Shown piece by piece: positions 25,822 through 35,896 of a stretch of DNA of 64,000 nt (its first letter is position 1; each line of letters opens with the position of its first letter). Position numbers and translations under genes: made by a program. The notes beneath the pieces were generated by a model. That model was given only the letters and a program-made list of their open reading frames with translations, had not been told where the DNA came from and did no database searches. Source of the DNA: G963676335 sp963676335 (GTDB lineage: Bacteria > Pseudomonadota > Alphaproteobacteria > Rickettsiales > Rickettsiaceae); the NCBI GenBank assembly GCA_963676335.1, contig OY781057.1, forward strand, positions 248,001 through 312,000, in the 5' to 3' direction.

Positions 25822-28119
25822 ATGAAGAATATTAGGGTAATGTGGTTACTTAATCACACAACATTGCGTAATTTTGAGATAAAAATGCTAAACTATTTAG
25901 GCATTAATGAAATTTTTACTCCTAAAAAGTTCCCCTTTAATGAAGAAAATTTATCTGCTGATGTAGTGTATACGTACGATACAACCCTTACTATACCAAA
26001 ATCAGACCTTGAAATTCTTAATGATCAAGATTGGTATGAAAGTCCAAGTCAACAAGCATGGGATATCGCTAATAAATATTTCGATATAGTTTTTTTAGCT
26101 TTTTTCCCTTCTCAAGTAGCATGTGCAATAAAATATTTTAAAAAACAAATAGTTTTAAAGTCATTTGGTCTAGGAGGAGGAATGTCCTATACTAGCTTAT
26201 TAAAGCACTATTTAACTCCCTCAGCCTATGCGCAAACAATTAAATTAGGAAATAATAAAGTTTTTTTTGGTGTAGCTTATACTCATCTTAAAGATAGAGA
26301 AGAAAATCTTTTAAAAGATAGAGCACTGTTTTTACCATCAGGTTTAGATGAAATTTTAGATAATACTCTTTGGAAAGGAAATGATAAAAAAATTTTTTTT
26401 GTTTGTCCGCGTATACAAGTTTCCACTTGTTATAATAATATTTATAGAAAATTTAAAGAAAATTTCAAAGGTCTAGAATATATAATTTCTGGAGTGCAAC
26501 CAATTAAATCTGAGGACCCAAATGTTATTGGATTCGTATCTAAAGAAATCCATGAACAGAATATGCAAACATTTCGAGTTATGTTTTATCATAGCACCGA
26601 ACCTAACCACATGCATGATCATCCTTTTGAGGCTATAAAAAATGGCATGCCTTTAATTTTTATGGCTGGGGGACTTCTTGATAAACTTGGGGGAAAAACC
26701 TTGCCAGGTCGTTGCAAAACGATAAAAGAAGCGAGAAAAAAAATTCAAAGAATCTTAAATGACGATTGGAAATTGATTGAGTCTATTAGAAAGAGTCAAA
26801 TGATTCTGCTAGAACCAATAAAATTTGAAAATTGCATAGACGCTTGGCGTATAGGTCTTGATAAGATATTGTCTAATCTTGAAACTACCCAATTGCGTGA
26901 CGCTGAAATAAAAGCTAATACTTTTGTTAAAAAAAAGCGTATTGGAGTCATTATTCCCGTTGGATATAGAGGAGGAACTTTAAGAGGGGCAAAACTAGTT
27001 GCAGAAGCTATTTTTTTGGGAAGTCAAAAGGCTGGAGAAGAAGTTGAAGTAATTTTAGGGCATTTAGATTTACCTGATTTGTATTCAGATGAAGATTTTT
27101 TAGATATGCCCATTGAAATAAAGCTACGTCCATATAAATGGAAAATTATTGATAAAACAACAGCTGAATGTTCCATACTTTACTCTAAAATTGAATGCAA
27201 TTTACATAACTCTTATTATCAAATTCCTGATGATGGAATCAATTATTTTTTGGATTGCGATTTATTGATAATAATATCAGATCGTTTGGAACATCCATTA
27301 CTTCCAATTCGTCCTTATGTGTTAATAGTTTACGATTATTTACAACGTTATGAAAATTTTTTAAGCCAAGAAATAAATCAAAAGTTTATAAATGCAGCTC
27401 ATAATGCAGAAAAAATATTTGTTATAACTGAATTCACAAAACAAGATGCTTTACAATTCGCTAAATTACCAGAATCCAAAGTCGTCAAATTACCTATACT
27501 AATTCCTGATTATAATAGAATTAATCTAAATAAGAATAAAGATATATCCAACCCATATTTTTTATGGACTACAAATACAGCTATTCATAAAAATCATGAA
27601 AATGCTTTTAAAGCTTTGAAGATTTATTATGAAGAGCTTAGCGGTAAATTAAAATGTTTTGTAAGTGGTGTAAATACAGATACTCTTTTAACATCTTTAT
27701 GCTTAGAACTCAAATCGTTACCTAAAATTTTAAACTCTAGTCCACTTTTCAAGAAAAACTTTGAAATATTAGGAGAAATGTCTGAATATCAATATTGGAA
27801 CACATTATTTAATAGCGAATTTTTATGGCACCCATCAAAAATAGACAATGGAACATTTTCTGTGATAGAAGCAGCATTTTTAGGCGTACCTTCACTTTCA
27901 AGTTATTATCCAGCAATAAGAGAGGTCGACGAACAATTTTATCTTAATCTTATGTGGATAGATGCCTTTAATCCAATGGATATGGCCCAGAAGTTAAAAA
28001 AAATGGAGATAGAAGCAGGAAATAGACGGTTATTGTTGCCTTCGCAAAAGGACTTAAGTAATAACTTAGTAGAAAATCTCTCTCCTCAATATTGGAATAT
28101 TATAAAAGATTGTTTATGA
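25822..28119 (+). CDS. Large glycosyltransferase, two GT-B-like halves
   Basis: 765 residues starting at ATG 25822 (MKNIRVMWLLNHTTLRNFE), five bases after the preceding stop; the longer ATG at 25807 overlaps it. The N-terminal half ends with a nucleotide-sugar-type block (HMHDHPFEAIKNGMPLIFMA, near residue 270-290). The C-terminal half has WTTNTAIHKNHENAFKAL and HPSKIDNGTFSVIEAAFLG, the E-x7-E-type region of GT4 transferases. It may therefore add two sugars. No membrane segment is evident. It overlaps the next gene by 4 bases (ATGA). Confidence 0.82.
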   Translation: MKNIRVMWLLNHTTLRNFEIKMLNYLGINEIFTPKKFPFNEENLSADVVYTYDTTLTIPKSDLEILNDQDWYESPSQQAWDIANKYFDIVFLAFFPSQVACAIKYFKKQIVLKSFGLGGGMSYTSLLKHYLTPSAYAQTIKLGNNKVFFGVAYTHLKDREENLLKDRALFLPSGLDEILDNTLWKGNDKKIFFVCPRIQVSTCYNNIYRKFKENFKGLEYIISGVQPIKSEDPNVIGFVSKEIHEQNMQTFRVMFYHSTEPNHMHDHPFEAIKNGMPLIFMAGGLLDKLGGKTLPGRCKTIKEARKKIQRILNDDWKLIESIRKSQMILLEPIKFENCIDAWRIGLDKILSNLETTQLRDAEIKANTFVKKKRIGVIIPVGYRGGTLRGAKLVAEAIFLGSQKAGEEVEVILGHLDLPDLYSDEDFLDMPIEIKLRPYKWKIIDKTTAECSILYSKIECNLHNSYYQIPDDGINYFLDCDLLIIISDRLEHPLLPIRPYVLIVYDYLQRYENFLSQEINQKFINAAHNAEKIFVITEFTKQDALQFAKLPESKVVKLPILIPDYNRINLNKNKDISNPYFLWTTNTAIHKNHENAFKALKIYYEELSGKLKCFVSGVNTDTLLTSLCLELKSLPKILNSSPLFKKNFEILGEMSEYQYWNTLFNSEFLWHPSKIDNGTFSVIEAAFLGVPSLSSYYPAIREVDEQFYLNLMWIDAFNPMDMAQKLKKMEIEAGNRRLLLPSQKDLSNNLVENLSPQYWNIIKDCL

Positions 28120-29732
28120 AAAAGTATGGAATTTATTTGTTTTTCTCTCCAAAAGTAAGCCTAATAAGTGAAGGTTTAGGACATTATTTAGCTAATTTTT
28201 TAAAATCTGCTAAACGTAAAAATTGTACTTTTGTTATTGCTTGTCCAAGTTGGATGAAAACAAATTTAATGTCTTTTTTTGAGGAATTTAATATAGATAG
28301 TAATGCCTTTGAGATAATATCTCCTAAAAAGCAGCCGTGCATATTGCTAATTTATTTTAAATTAACAAAAGTATTGAAAAAGATTAAATTTTTATTTTCA
28401 AAATATTCTACATTTGGTAAAAGACAAGGTAGCAATAGTAAGATATTTTTTACTAAATCAGTTTTTTATCTATTATGTTCTAACAACATCTTTATTTTTA
28501 TTATTGGTTTCTTAGGAACTCTATTTTTTTCCCCTGTAATATTAATTTTGTTTTCTGTAAGATTAATTTTGTTTTGTATTAAGTATATCTTATCTTTTGT
28601 TAAGAAGTTAAAAGAAATTTTATTTTTTAATAAGTCTATATTTTTTAAAATTTTGAAAAGAAATGAAATAATAAATAAAATTTTTAAAAGAATCAAACCG
28701 ATTTTTATATATAAAATAAATTTTTTAAATCCCTTATTCCCCTTATTCTACGAGATTCAAGGGCCTGATGCATTAGACCTTAATCGTATTATCAATAAAA
28801 GAAAAGATATTACTGCATGGTATTGTCCCACATCCTTTTGGCCTCAATTTAATAAAATTAATACTCCAAAACTTATTTGCGTTCCTGACGTAGTAGTGAA
28901 TCATTTTCCCCTTAGCTTTGCCATATATACAAACATCTTAAATACGTTTTTACAGGTAGAGAAAACGATTAAAGAAGGAAAATATTTTGTAACTTATAGC
29001 AAAGATGTTAAATATAATACTCTAGTCAAAAATTATAATATTGAGCCTTCTAAAGTTTTTGTTGTACATCATGGAACTAATAACCTTAATAATTTAATAA
29101 ATTTTGATAATGAAGAATTCACAACAAACTATTGCGAGAGTCTTATTTCTTTTTATGTCGCTAAAAAAGGAATAAAGTTTATTTTCTATGCTAGTCAATC
29201 CAGACCTCATAAAAATATATTATCGTTACTTAGAGCATATAATTATTTATTAAAAAGACGCTATATTGGGCATAAACTTATCCTCACTGGAAATGTAGAT
29301 ATTCATCCTGAACTAAGAAATTTTATTTTTGAAAATAATTTAAAAAACGATGTCTTATGCCTACACGGAATACCACTTAAACAACTTGCTGCTTGTTATA
29401 AGCTTGCTGATTTAGCGATAAATCCAAGTTTGAGCGAAGGTGGTTTCCCATTCACTTTTGCAGAAGCTCTTTCTGTAAATACGCCAGTAGTGATGGCTCG
29501 TATACATGTTACTGAAGAGATTATTACTGATCCAGAATTGCAAAAAAGCATGTTATTTGATCCTTATGATTGGAAAGATATGGCAGAAAAAATAGAATGG
29601 GGATTGAATAACAAAGAAGCCTTATTAGCAATTCAAAAACCTTTCTATAATCAGCTAGTCCAAAGAACTTGGGATGATGTTGTAAATGACTATATTAAGA
29701 TTTTGGATCAAATTTCTAGTAAAAAAGAATAG
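28116..29732 (+). CDS. Glycosyltransferase (GT4-like) with internal hydrophobic segments
   Basis: 538 residues from ATG 28116, which overlaps the preceding stop (ATGA); the longer frame from 28092 is unlikely. The C-terminal half is a clear GT-B/GT4 domain: ASQSRPHKNILSLLRAYN, KLILTGNVDIHPEL and the donor-binding block PSLSEGGFPFTFAEALSVN with the E-x7-E pattern. The N-terminal half has two or three hydrophobic segments (about residues 120-180) within a lysine-rich stretch, unusual in the middle of a GT-B protein. It is the last gene of the polysaccharide cluster; a gap of about 65 bp follows. Confidence 0.82.
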   Translation: MKKYGIYLFFSPKVSLISEGLGHYLANFLKSAKRKNCTFVIACPSWMKTNLMSFFEEFNIDSNAFEIISPKKQPCILLIYFKLTKVLKKIKFLFSKYSTFGKRQGSNSKIFFTKSVFYLLCSNNIFIFIIGFLGTLFFSPVILILFSVRLILFCIKYILSFVKKLKEILFFNKSIFFKILKRNEIINKIFKRIKPIFIYKINFLNPLFPLFYEIQGPDALDLNRIINKRKDITAWYCPTSFWPQFNKINTPKLICVPDVVVNHFPLSFAIYTNILNTFLQVEKTIKEGKYFVTYSKDVKYNTLVKNYNIEPSKVFVVHHGTNNLNNLINFDNEEFTTNYCESLISFYVAKKGIKFIFYASQSRPHKNILSLLRAYNYLLKRRYIGHKLILTGNVDIHPELRNFIFENNLKNDVLCLHGIPLKQLAACYKLADLAINPSLSEGGFPFTFAEALSVNTPVVMARIHVTEEIITDPELQKSMLFDPYDWKDMAEKIEWGLNNKEALLAIQKPFYNQLVQRTWDDVVNDYIKILDQISSKKE

Positions 29733-29797
29733 AGGACTGTTGCAGAAGATATGAATAGGAGATAGTATAAAAGAATAAATTTAAAAATTAAGAAAAT

Positions 29798-30976
29798 ATG
29801 AAATTTTTAAATTTAATAAAAGAATTTAATTTTATTAACTTCTGCAAAGAAAATTTACCTAAAGAGAAAAGAATTTACGTATTTTTGGGTATTATTTCTA
29901 TAGTTTCCATATATTTTTCTTTATTCTTACTTTCTGAAGGAATAAAATCTCAATATCAGTTTTTATATTATTTTACTTATCTCTGTGTTTTTATTTTAGG
30001 TATTTTATCCATTTTTAAACCTAAACAAAAATATGATAAATTATCAATAGCATTAAAAAATCAGCTAAAAGAAAAAACAGATAATTTAATATTCCATTTA
30101 CTTAAAGAGTTACAATGTCAAAAGGAATTTTTCAATAGAATAAAATCCCTAGAAAAAGAGCAATTTAATAGTTTACCTCTTAAAATAGAAGAATTGTTGA
30201 ATAACTTAGAACAAGTACAAGATAAAAATGAAATTTTAGCAATAACTGCAAAATTAGTTGAAAAAGCTCAAACAATGAAAGCCGAAGCACATTATCTATC
30301 AAAATTGATTTACTTAGTTACCAATGAAATAAAAATTGAATCAAAAAATACAGATTTAAAATATTTGATAAAAAAGATAGTCCAAGAATACGAAAGCTTA
30401 TACAATGTTTATATTAATTCTATAGTAAACATTACATATAAAGAAATAGAATGTGATAGTAATAAAATTACGTACAGTATAAAAAGTCTTATTGAAAAAC
30501 TTATTAAGGATTCCAATAAAAAAAATCCTATAATTACTATTAAATTAGAAAATTTTGAAATTAAGTTAGCTCAAAATGAAATTGTACAAACGATAGGAGC
30601 AGTAAAATTTACGATTAGTGGTGAAGGGGAAAAGATATTGTTTGATACAGAACTTTTAGATAAGGATTTTATTGAAATTAATCATATTATAGATGCCCAT
30701 TATGGAAGTTTTAAAACAGATTATAACATTAATAAAAATAAGGAATATATATTTATATTACCTACAAAGATTAAGGACATACTCCCCAAAGTAATGAATT
30801 TATCCAATATTACCATCAATAACTTAAGAAAAATTTCTGAAGTATTTATATATGAGCAAAAAATTGCCATGCTAAATATGGTAAAAGATTTATTAGATAA
30901 TGATTTGGATCCGTATATTGTAGCAAAAATTACAAACCTTTCCATAGAAGAAGTATTAAGCTTAGATACGTTTTGA
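29798..30976 (+). CDS. Degenerate histidine-kinase-like membrane protein
   Basis: 392 residues. Two membrane helices (about 25-46 and 52-71) are followed by a long helical region (80-185) and a domain resembling a histidine-kinase ATPase: DLKYLIKKIVQEYESLY, a SLIEKLIKDS helix in place of the N-box, and HIIDAHYGSFKTD...FILPTK as in the final strand-helix of HATPase domains. The N-box asparagine and the G-boxes are not visible, so it is probably inactive. The last 40 residues (MVKDLLDNDLDPYIVAKITN, then LSIEEV) look like the C-terminal helix pair of Rpn/PDDEXK transposase-like proteins. Function unknown; a pseudokinase or scaffold is an inference. Confidence 0.6.
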   Translation: MKFLNLIKEFNFINFCKENLPKEKRIYVFLGIISIVSIYFSLFLLSEGIKSQYQFLYYFTYLCVFILGILSIFKPKQKYDKLSIALKNQLKEKTDNLIFHLLKELQCQKEFFNRIKSLEKEQFNSLPLKIEELLNNLEQVQDKNEILAITAKLVEKAQTMKAEAHYLSKLIYLVTNEIKIESKNTDLKYLIKKIVQEYESLYNVYINSIVNITYKEIECDSNKITYSIKSLIEKLIKDSNKKNPIITIKLENFEIKLAQNEIVQTIGAVKFTISGEGEKILFDTELLDKDFIEINHIIDAHYGSFKTDYNINKNKEYIFILPTKIKDILPKVMNLSNITINNLRKISEVFIYEQKIAMLNMVKDLLDNDLDPYIVAKITNLSIEEVLSLDTF

Positions 30977-30995
30977 TATTGAATATATTGTCATT

Positions 30996-32228
30996 ATGAT
31001 AAAAAGGGATCAAAAGTATTTATTATATTCTATTTTAATTAGTAATACTCTTGTTCATTATGATACGGCTTTATATGGATTTTTAATTCCCATCTTAGCT
31101 CCTTTGTTTTTTTTAGATCAGAATAAGACATTACTATTAATTAAAGCATGTGCTATCTTATCATCTGGAATTATAGTAAGGCCTTTAGGAAGTCTATTTT
31201 GGGGACGTTTAATTATAGAATTATCCCCTATAAAAGTATTAATTATAACCTTAATTGGGGTTACTGTTAGTACCGTATGTATAGGAGTACTTCCTACCTA
31301 CTCTACAGCTGGAATTCTATCCTCTTTTTTACTAATTTTATTAAGAATGATCCAATCTTTTTTTTTAACAGGTGAATGCGAAATTGCAAGTATATACAAT
31401 TTTAATTATGTAAAAAAGGATCAATATATTAATATAAGTAGTTATTATAATCTAACTTGGATTTTAGGTTATATATTAGCTTCTTTCGGCACAATGATGG
31501 TTTTTTTAAGTCCGAATCCTCAATTTTATTGGAGGGCTTTATTTATATTAGGAGCGTTATTAGGATTAGGAGCTTTGTTTTTTCGCATTATTTCTAATAA
31601 AAAGATGATAGCAAAAATTGTTATTCTTCCAAAACCAATTTCTTTATTATGGAACAACAAATTTCTTGTTATTCGCATAGCTTGTCTTAGTAGTTTTAAT
31701 TGTCTTACTTACTACTTATCTTTTGTCTTTTTAAACATATTTATCCCTTTAGTTAACGATTCTATAACTAGTGTAGATATGATTCATTATAATTTTTATT
31801 TACTTTTATTTGATGGAATTCTTTTGTTCTTTTCAGGAAAAATATTAACATGGTATACAAAAAAATATAATATTGAAATTCATTATCAGATCATGTATTA
31901 TATTGTTATAATTTTTGTTTTAACAAGTATTCCAATATTTTATTATTTACCTTATTTATCATTTAAAATGCTAATTTTTATTAGAAGTTGGTTTGTTATT
32001 TTAGGCGTAATTTTTTCTTTATTTTTCCCAATAGCATTATTTTACTCCACCTCAGGACCAGAAAAATATATAATTACTGGCGTTGGATATAGTATTGGTT
32101 CAGAATTGTTCGGACGAAGTATGCCTGCTATATGTCTATGGTTGTTTTATTTCCTATCTTCTAATATAGGTCCATTAATTTATATATTTTTTATTTCCAT
32201 AATTACTTTATTAAGTATAAGAAAATGA
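30996..32228 (+). CDS. MFS transporter, ProP-like
   Basis: 410 residues with about twelve predicted membrane spans. The N-terminus (YDTALYGFLIPILAPLFF) and the first cytoplasmic loop (RPLGSLFWGRL, in place of the classical RPxGgxxfGxxgDr) match the metabolite:proton symporter branch including ProP of Rickettsiales. The substrate (osmolyte, organic acid or other) cannot be assigned. It overlaps the SulP gene by 4 bases (ATGA). A second ProP-like gene is at 59954-61195. Confidence 0.85.
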   Translation: MIKRDQKYLLYSILISNTLVHYDTALYGFLIPILAPLFFLDQNKTLLLIKACAILSSGIIVRPLGSLFWGRLIIELSPIKVLIITLIGVTVSTVCIGVLPTYSTAGILSSFLLILLRMIQSFFLTGECEIASIYNFNYVKKDQYINISSYYNLTWILGYILASFGTMMVFLSPNPQFYWRALFILGALLGLGALFFRIISNKKMIAKIVILPKPISLLWNNKFLVIRIACLSSFNCLTYYLSFVFLNIFIPLVNDSITSVDMIHYNFYLLLFDGILLFFSGKILTWYTKKYNIEIHYQIMYYIVIIFVLTSIPIFYYLPYLSFKMLIFIRSWFVILGVIFSLFFPIALFYSTSGPEKYIITGVGYSIGSELFGRSMPAICLWLFYFLSSNIGPLIYIFFISIITLLSIRK

Positions 32229-33862
32229 TAGCAATTTTTGAAGCCTATAGCTTAGGGTTATTAAATTTTAAATATTGGAAATCTAACATACTTGCTGGCA
32301 TTGTTGTTGGAGTTGTTGCATTACCTTTAGCTATGGCTTTTTCTATTGCTTCTGGTGTTAATCCAGAACAAGGAATTTATACTGCAATTATTGCAGGTTT
32401 TATAGTAGGAATTTTTGGTGGAACTAGAGTGCAAATTTCAGGTCCTACAGGAGCTTTTGTCGTAATTTTAGCATCTATCACAGCTAAATATGGAATTAAT
32501 GGTCTTCAAATTGCTACAATAATAGCAGGAATTTTTCTCCTACTAATGGGTCTTTTAAAAATAGGAAATATTATAAAATATATCCCTTATCCAGTTATAG
32601 TTGGTTTTACAAGCGGTATTGCTGTTATAATATTTGTTGGGCAGTGGAAAGATTTTTTTGGTCTTCCGATATCTATTCCTATAGACGCTAAATTTTGTGA
32701 AAGAATAATTTTATCTTTTAAAGGATTTTATAATTTAAATTTAAACACTACTATTTTATCTTTTTTATCTTTATTGGTATTAATTATTTCTCCTAAGTGC
32801 ATTAAAAATATTCCTTCTCCATTATTAGCAATGGTCATTATAACAAGTATTCAATATTTTTTAAATTTTTCTAACGTTGCTACTATAGGCTCTGTATTTG
32901 GACAAATTCCTCAAACATTACCTAGTTTTAAATCTCCTAATTTTGAAAAAATTCACGTATCCAATCTTATTATCCCAGCAATTACTATTGCATTATTAGG
33001 AGCTATTGAATCTCTTTTATCTGCAGCCGCTGCTGATTCTATTACTGGAACAAAACATAATTCTAATAAAGAACTTATTGGACAAGGATTAGCTAATTTT
33101 ATTGCTCCATTTTTAGGCGGTTTTGCATCTACAGGAGCAATAGCAAGAACTGTTACAAATATTCGAAATGGGGGAAATAGCCCTATTGCCGCAATTGTGC
33201 ATTCCTTTCTCTTAATTTCTATTCTACTTGTTTTTGCTCCTCTTGCAATTTATATTCCTTTTTCTGTGTTGGCGGCAATACTATTTATTGTAGCATTTAA
33301 TATGAGTAACATTTCTGAATTTATTCATATCTTTAAAAATGCTCCTTGGTACGATGTTTGTGTTTTAATTATAACTTTTTTATTAACTATTTTTACTGAT
33401 TTAGTCGTTGCAGTAGCAGCAGGATTCGTTATTTCCATATTATTTTTCATTCTAAGAATTCATCAAACTACTGGAATAGTTAATGAGTTTAAAAAAAATA
33501 AAACTTCGAAATTAATTACATCTGAAGTTATTTCCTTCTTGTTTGAAGATTACATTGTATATACTGTCCAAGGTCCTCTATTTTTTGGAGTAGCAGAAAA
33601 AATTGAACATGCTTTTAGCGTAACTCATACAGATCCTAAAGGTATAATTTTTAACCTTAAAAATGTTCCTTTTATAGATATGACAGGTCTTGAAATTTTT
33701 TCAAAAGTTATTGAGGCGTATAAAAAAAGAAAAGTTAAAATTTTTATTTGCGAAGCAAATGAAAAAATATCTAAAAAAATATCTAGAGCAGGTATTTTAA
33801 AAATCGGAAATACGAAACTCTTTTCTACTATTGAGGAAATATTTACAAATGAATCATCTTAA
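32225..33862 (+). CDS. SulP-family anion transporter with STAS domain
   Basis: 545 residues: a SulP membrane domain (about 10-410) with the signatures NPEQGIYTAIIAGFIVGIFG and GGTRVQISGPTGAFVVI, and a C-terminal STAS domain (about 425-545) containing GIIFNLKNVPFIDMTGLEIF. Known members carry sulfate, bicarbonate, chloride or dicarboxylates; the substrate is not visible here. Its start overlaps the MFS gene stop (ATGA), so the two are co-translated. Confidence 0.93.
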   Translation: MIAIFEAYSLGLLNFKYWKSNILAGIVVGVVALPLAMAFSIASGVNPEQGIYTAIIAGFIVGIFGGTRVQISGPTGAFVVILASITAKYGINGLQIATIIAGIFLLLMGLLKIGNIIKYIPYPVIVGFTSGIAVIIFVGQWKDFFGLPISIPIDAKFCERIILSFKGFYNLNLNTTILSFLSLLVLIISPKCIKNIPSPLLAMVIITSIQYFLNFSNVATIGSVFGQIPQTLPSFKSPNFEKIHVSNLIIPAITIALLGAIESLLSAAAADSITGTKHNSNKELIGQGLANFIAPFLGGFASTGAIARTVTNIRNGGNSPIAAIVHSFLLISILLVFAPLAIYIPFSVLAAILFIVAFNMSNISEFIHIFKNAPWYDVCVLIITFLLTIFTDLVVAVAAGFVISILFFILRIHQTTGIVNEFKKNKTSKLITSEVISFLFEDYIVYTVQGPLFFGVAEKIEHAFSVTHTDPKGIIFNLKNVPFIDMTGLEIFSKVIEAYKKRKVKIFICEANEKISKKISRAGILKIGNTKLFSTIEEIFTNESS

Positions 33863-33919
33863 AAAGAAGAAAAGTTTATCTACTTATGGTTGCATATTGT
33901 CTTTTTTATCTTATTATAA

Positions 33920-34903
<984 letters not shown>

Positions 34904-34910
34904 AATAATT

Positions 34911-35816
34911 ATGCCTGCACCTATAGCAATTGCTTATGGAGATGGAGTAGGAACAGAGATAATGGAGAGTGTGTTATTAATATTAAAAGAAGCGGAGGTT
35001 CCTATTAGTATTGAAGTCCTTGATGTCGGAAATAATTTATATCGCAAATATTATACTTTTGGAATTATGGAACAAAGTTGGGATACTTTTTATCGTACTT
35101 CCTGTTTATTAATTGCACCAATAGAAGTACCTAAAGACCCTAATTATCAAGACTTTAGAGAAGTACTAAGAAAAAAAATGAATTTACATATGCATATATA
35201 TTATATAAACTCTTTTTTTACCATAAAACATAATGTAGATGTAATTATTATTCAAAATAATAGCGATGAATCAGATATTGAATACACTATGCGTTTTGCT
35301 TTTGATTTTGCTCATAAAAATAATAAATTTTCTGTTAGTTATTTTTCACAAAATACCATTAGTGAAAATCTTAAACAATCTCTTATAAAAACATATCCTA
35401 ATATTAGCTATACTTTTAGCGGAACTAATCCTGCTGATATACTTAATAGTCCAAAAGAATTTCAAGTAGTTGTTATACAAAAAGGAATTTCCCTTCCTAA
35501 TTTTTCAGATGAGATTATAAATCTTTCTAGCTTTTCTAATATTGGAAAAGATTATGCGATGTTTGGGCCTATGCATGGAACAAATCAAAATATTGTTTGT
35601 CAAAATATTGTAAATCCTTCTGGATTAATTAGCGCAGCTATTGCAATGCTGAATTATTTAGAATTATTTTCACATTCTAATTTAATTTCTAAGGCTTTAA
35701 AAAAAACAATAGCTGCTGGAATCCGTACTGTAGACATATATTCTAACCAAAAGTTATTTCATAAAATTTCTACCAAAAGCTTTACACATGCTTTACTTCA
35801 ACACCTAGAATCGTAA
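34911..35816 (+). CDS. Isocitrate dehydrogenase-like protein lacking catalytic residues
   Basis: 301 residues that align along the isocitrate/isopropylmalate dehydrogenase fold: AIAYGDGVGTEIMESVLLIL at the start, YFSQNT for the strand after the substrate loop, MFGPMHGTNQNIVCQNIVNPSG for the cofactor-binding segment and GIRTVDIY near the end. Active-site blocks are altered: the substrate-binding arginine stretch reads REVLRKKMNLHMHIYY, the NEEDTY-AG region is mostly deleted, and the metal-binding YGDILSD block reads NFSDEIINLSS. It is much shorter than rickettsial Icd (over 480). The frame is intact and adjacent to mdh, so it may be a pseudoenzyme rather than a pseudogene. Confidence 0.75.
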   Translation: MPAPIAIAYGDGVGTEIMESVLLILKEAEVPISIEVLDVGNNLYRKYYTFGIMEQSWDTFYRTSCLLIAPIEVPKDPNYQDFREVLRKKMNLHMHIYYINSFFTIKHNVDVIIIQNNSDESDIEYTMRFAFDFAHKNNKFSVSYFSQNTISENLKQSLIKTYPNISYTFSGTNPADILNSPKEFQVVVIQKGISLPNFSDEIINLSSFSNIGKDYAMFGPMHGTNQNIVCQNIVNPSGLISAAIAMLNYLELFSHSNLISKALKKTIAAGIRTVDIYSNQKLFHKISTKSFTHALLQHLES

Positions 35817-35896
35817 TTTACATTTTTTTTTGTTGACTGAATCTTTTTTATCTCTTATTCTATAGAATTATAAGAGTAATAGGAACTAACAAATTA

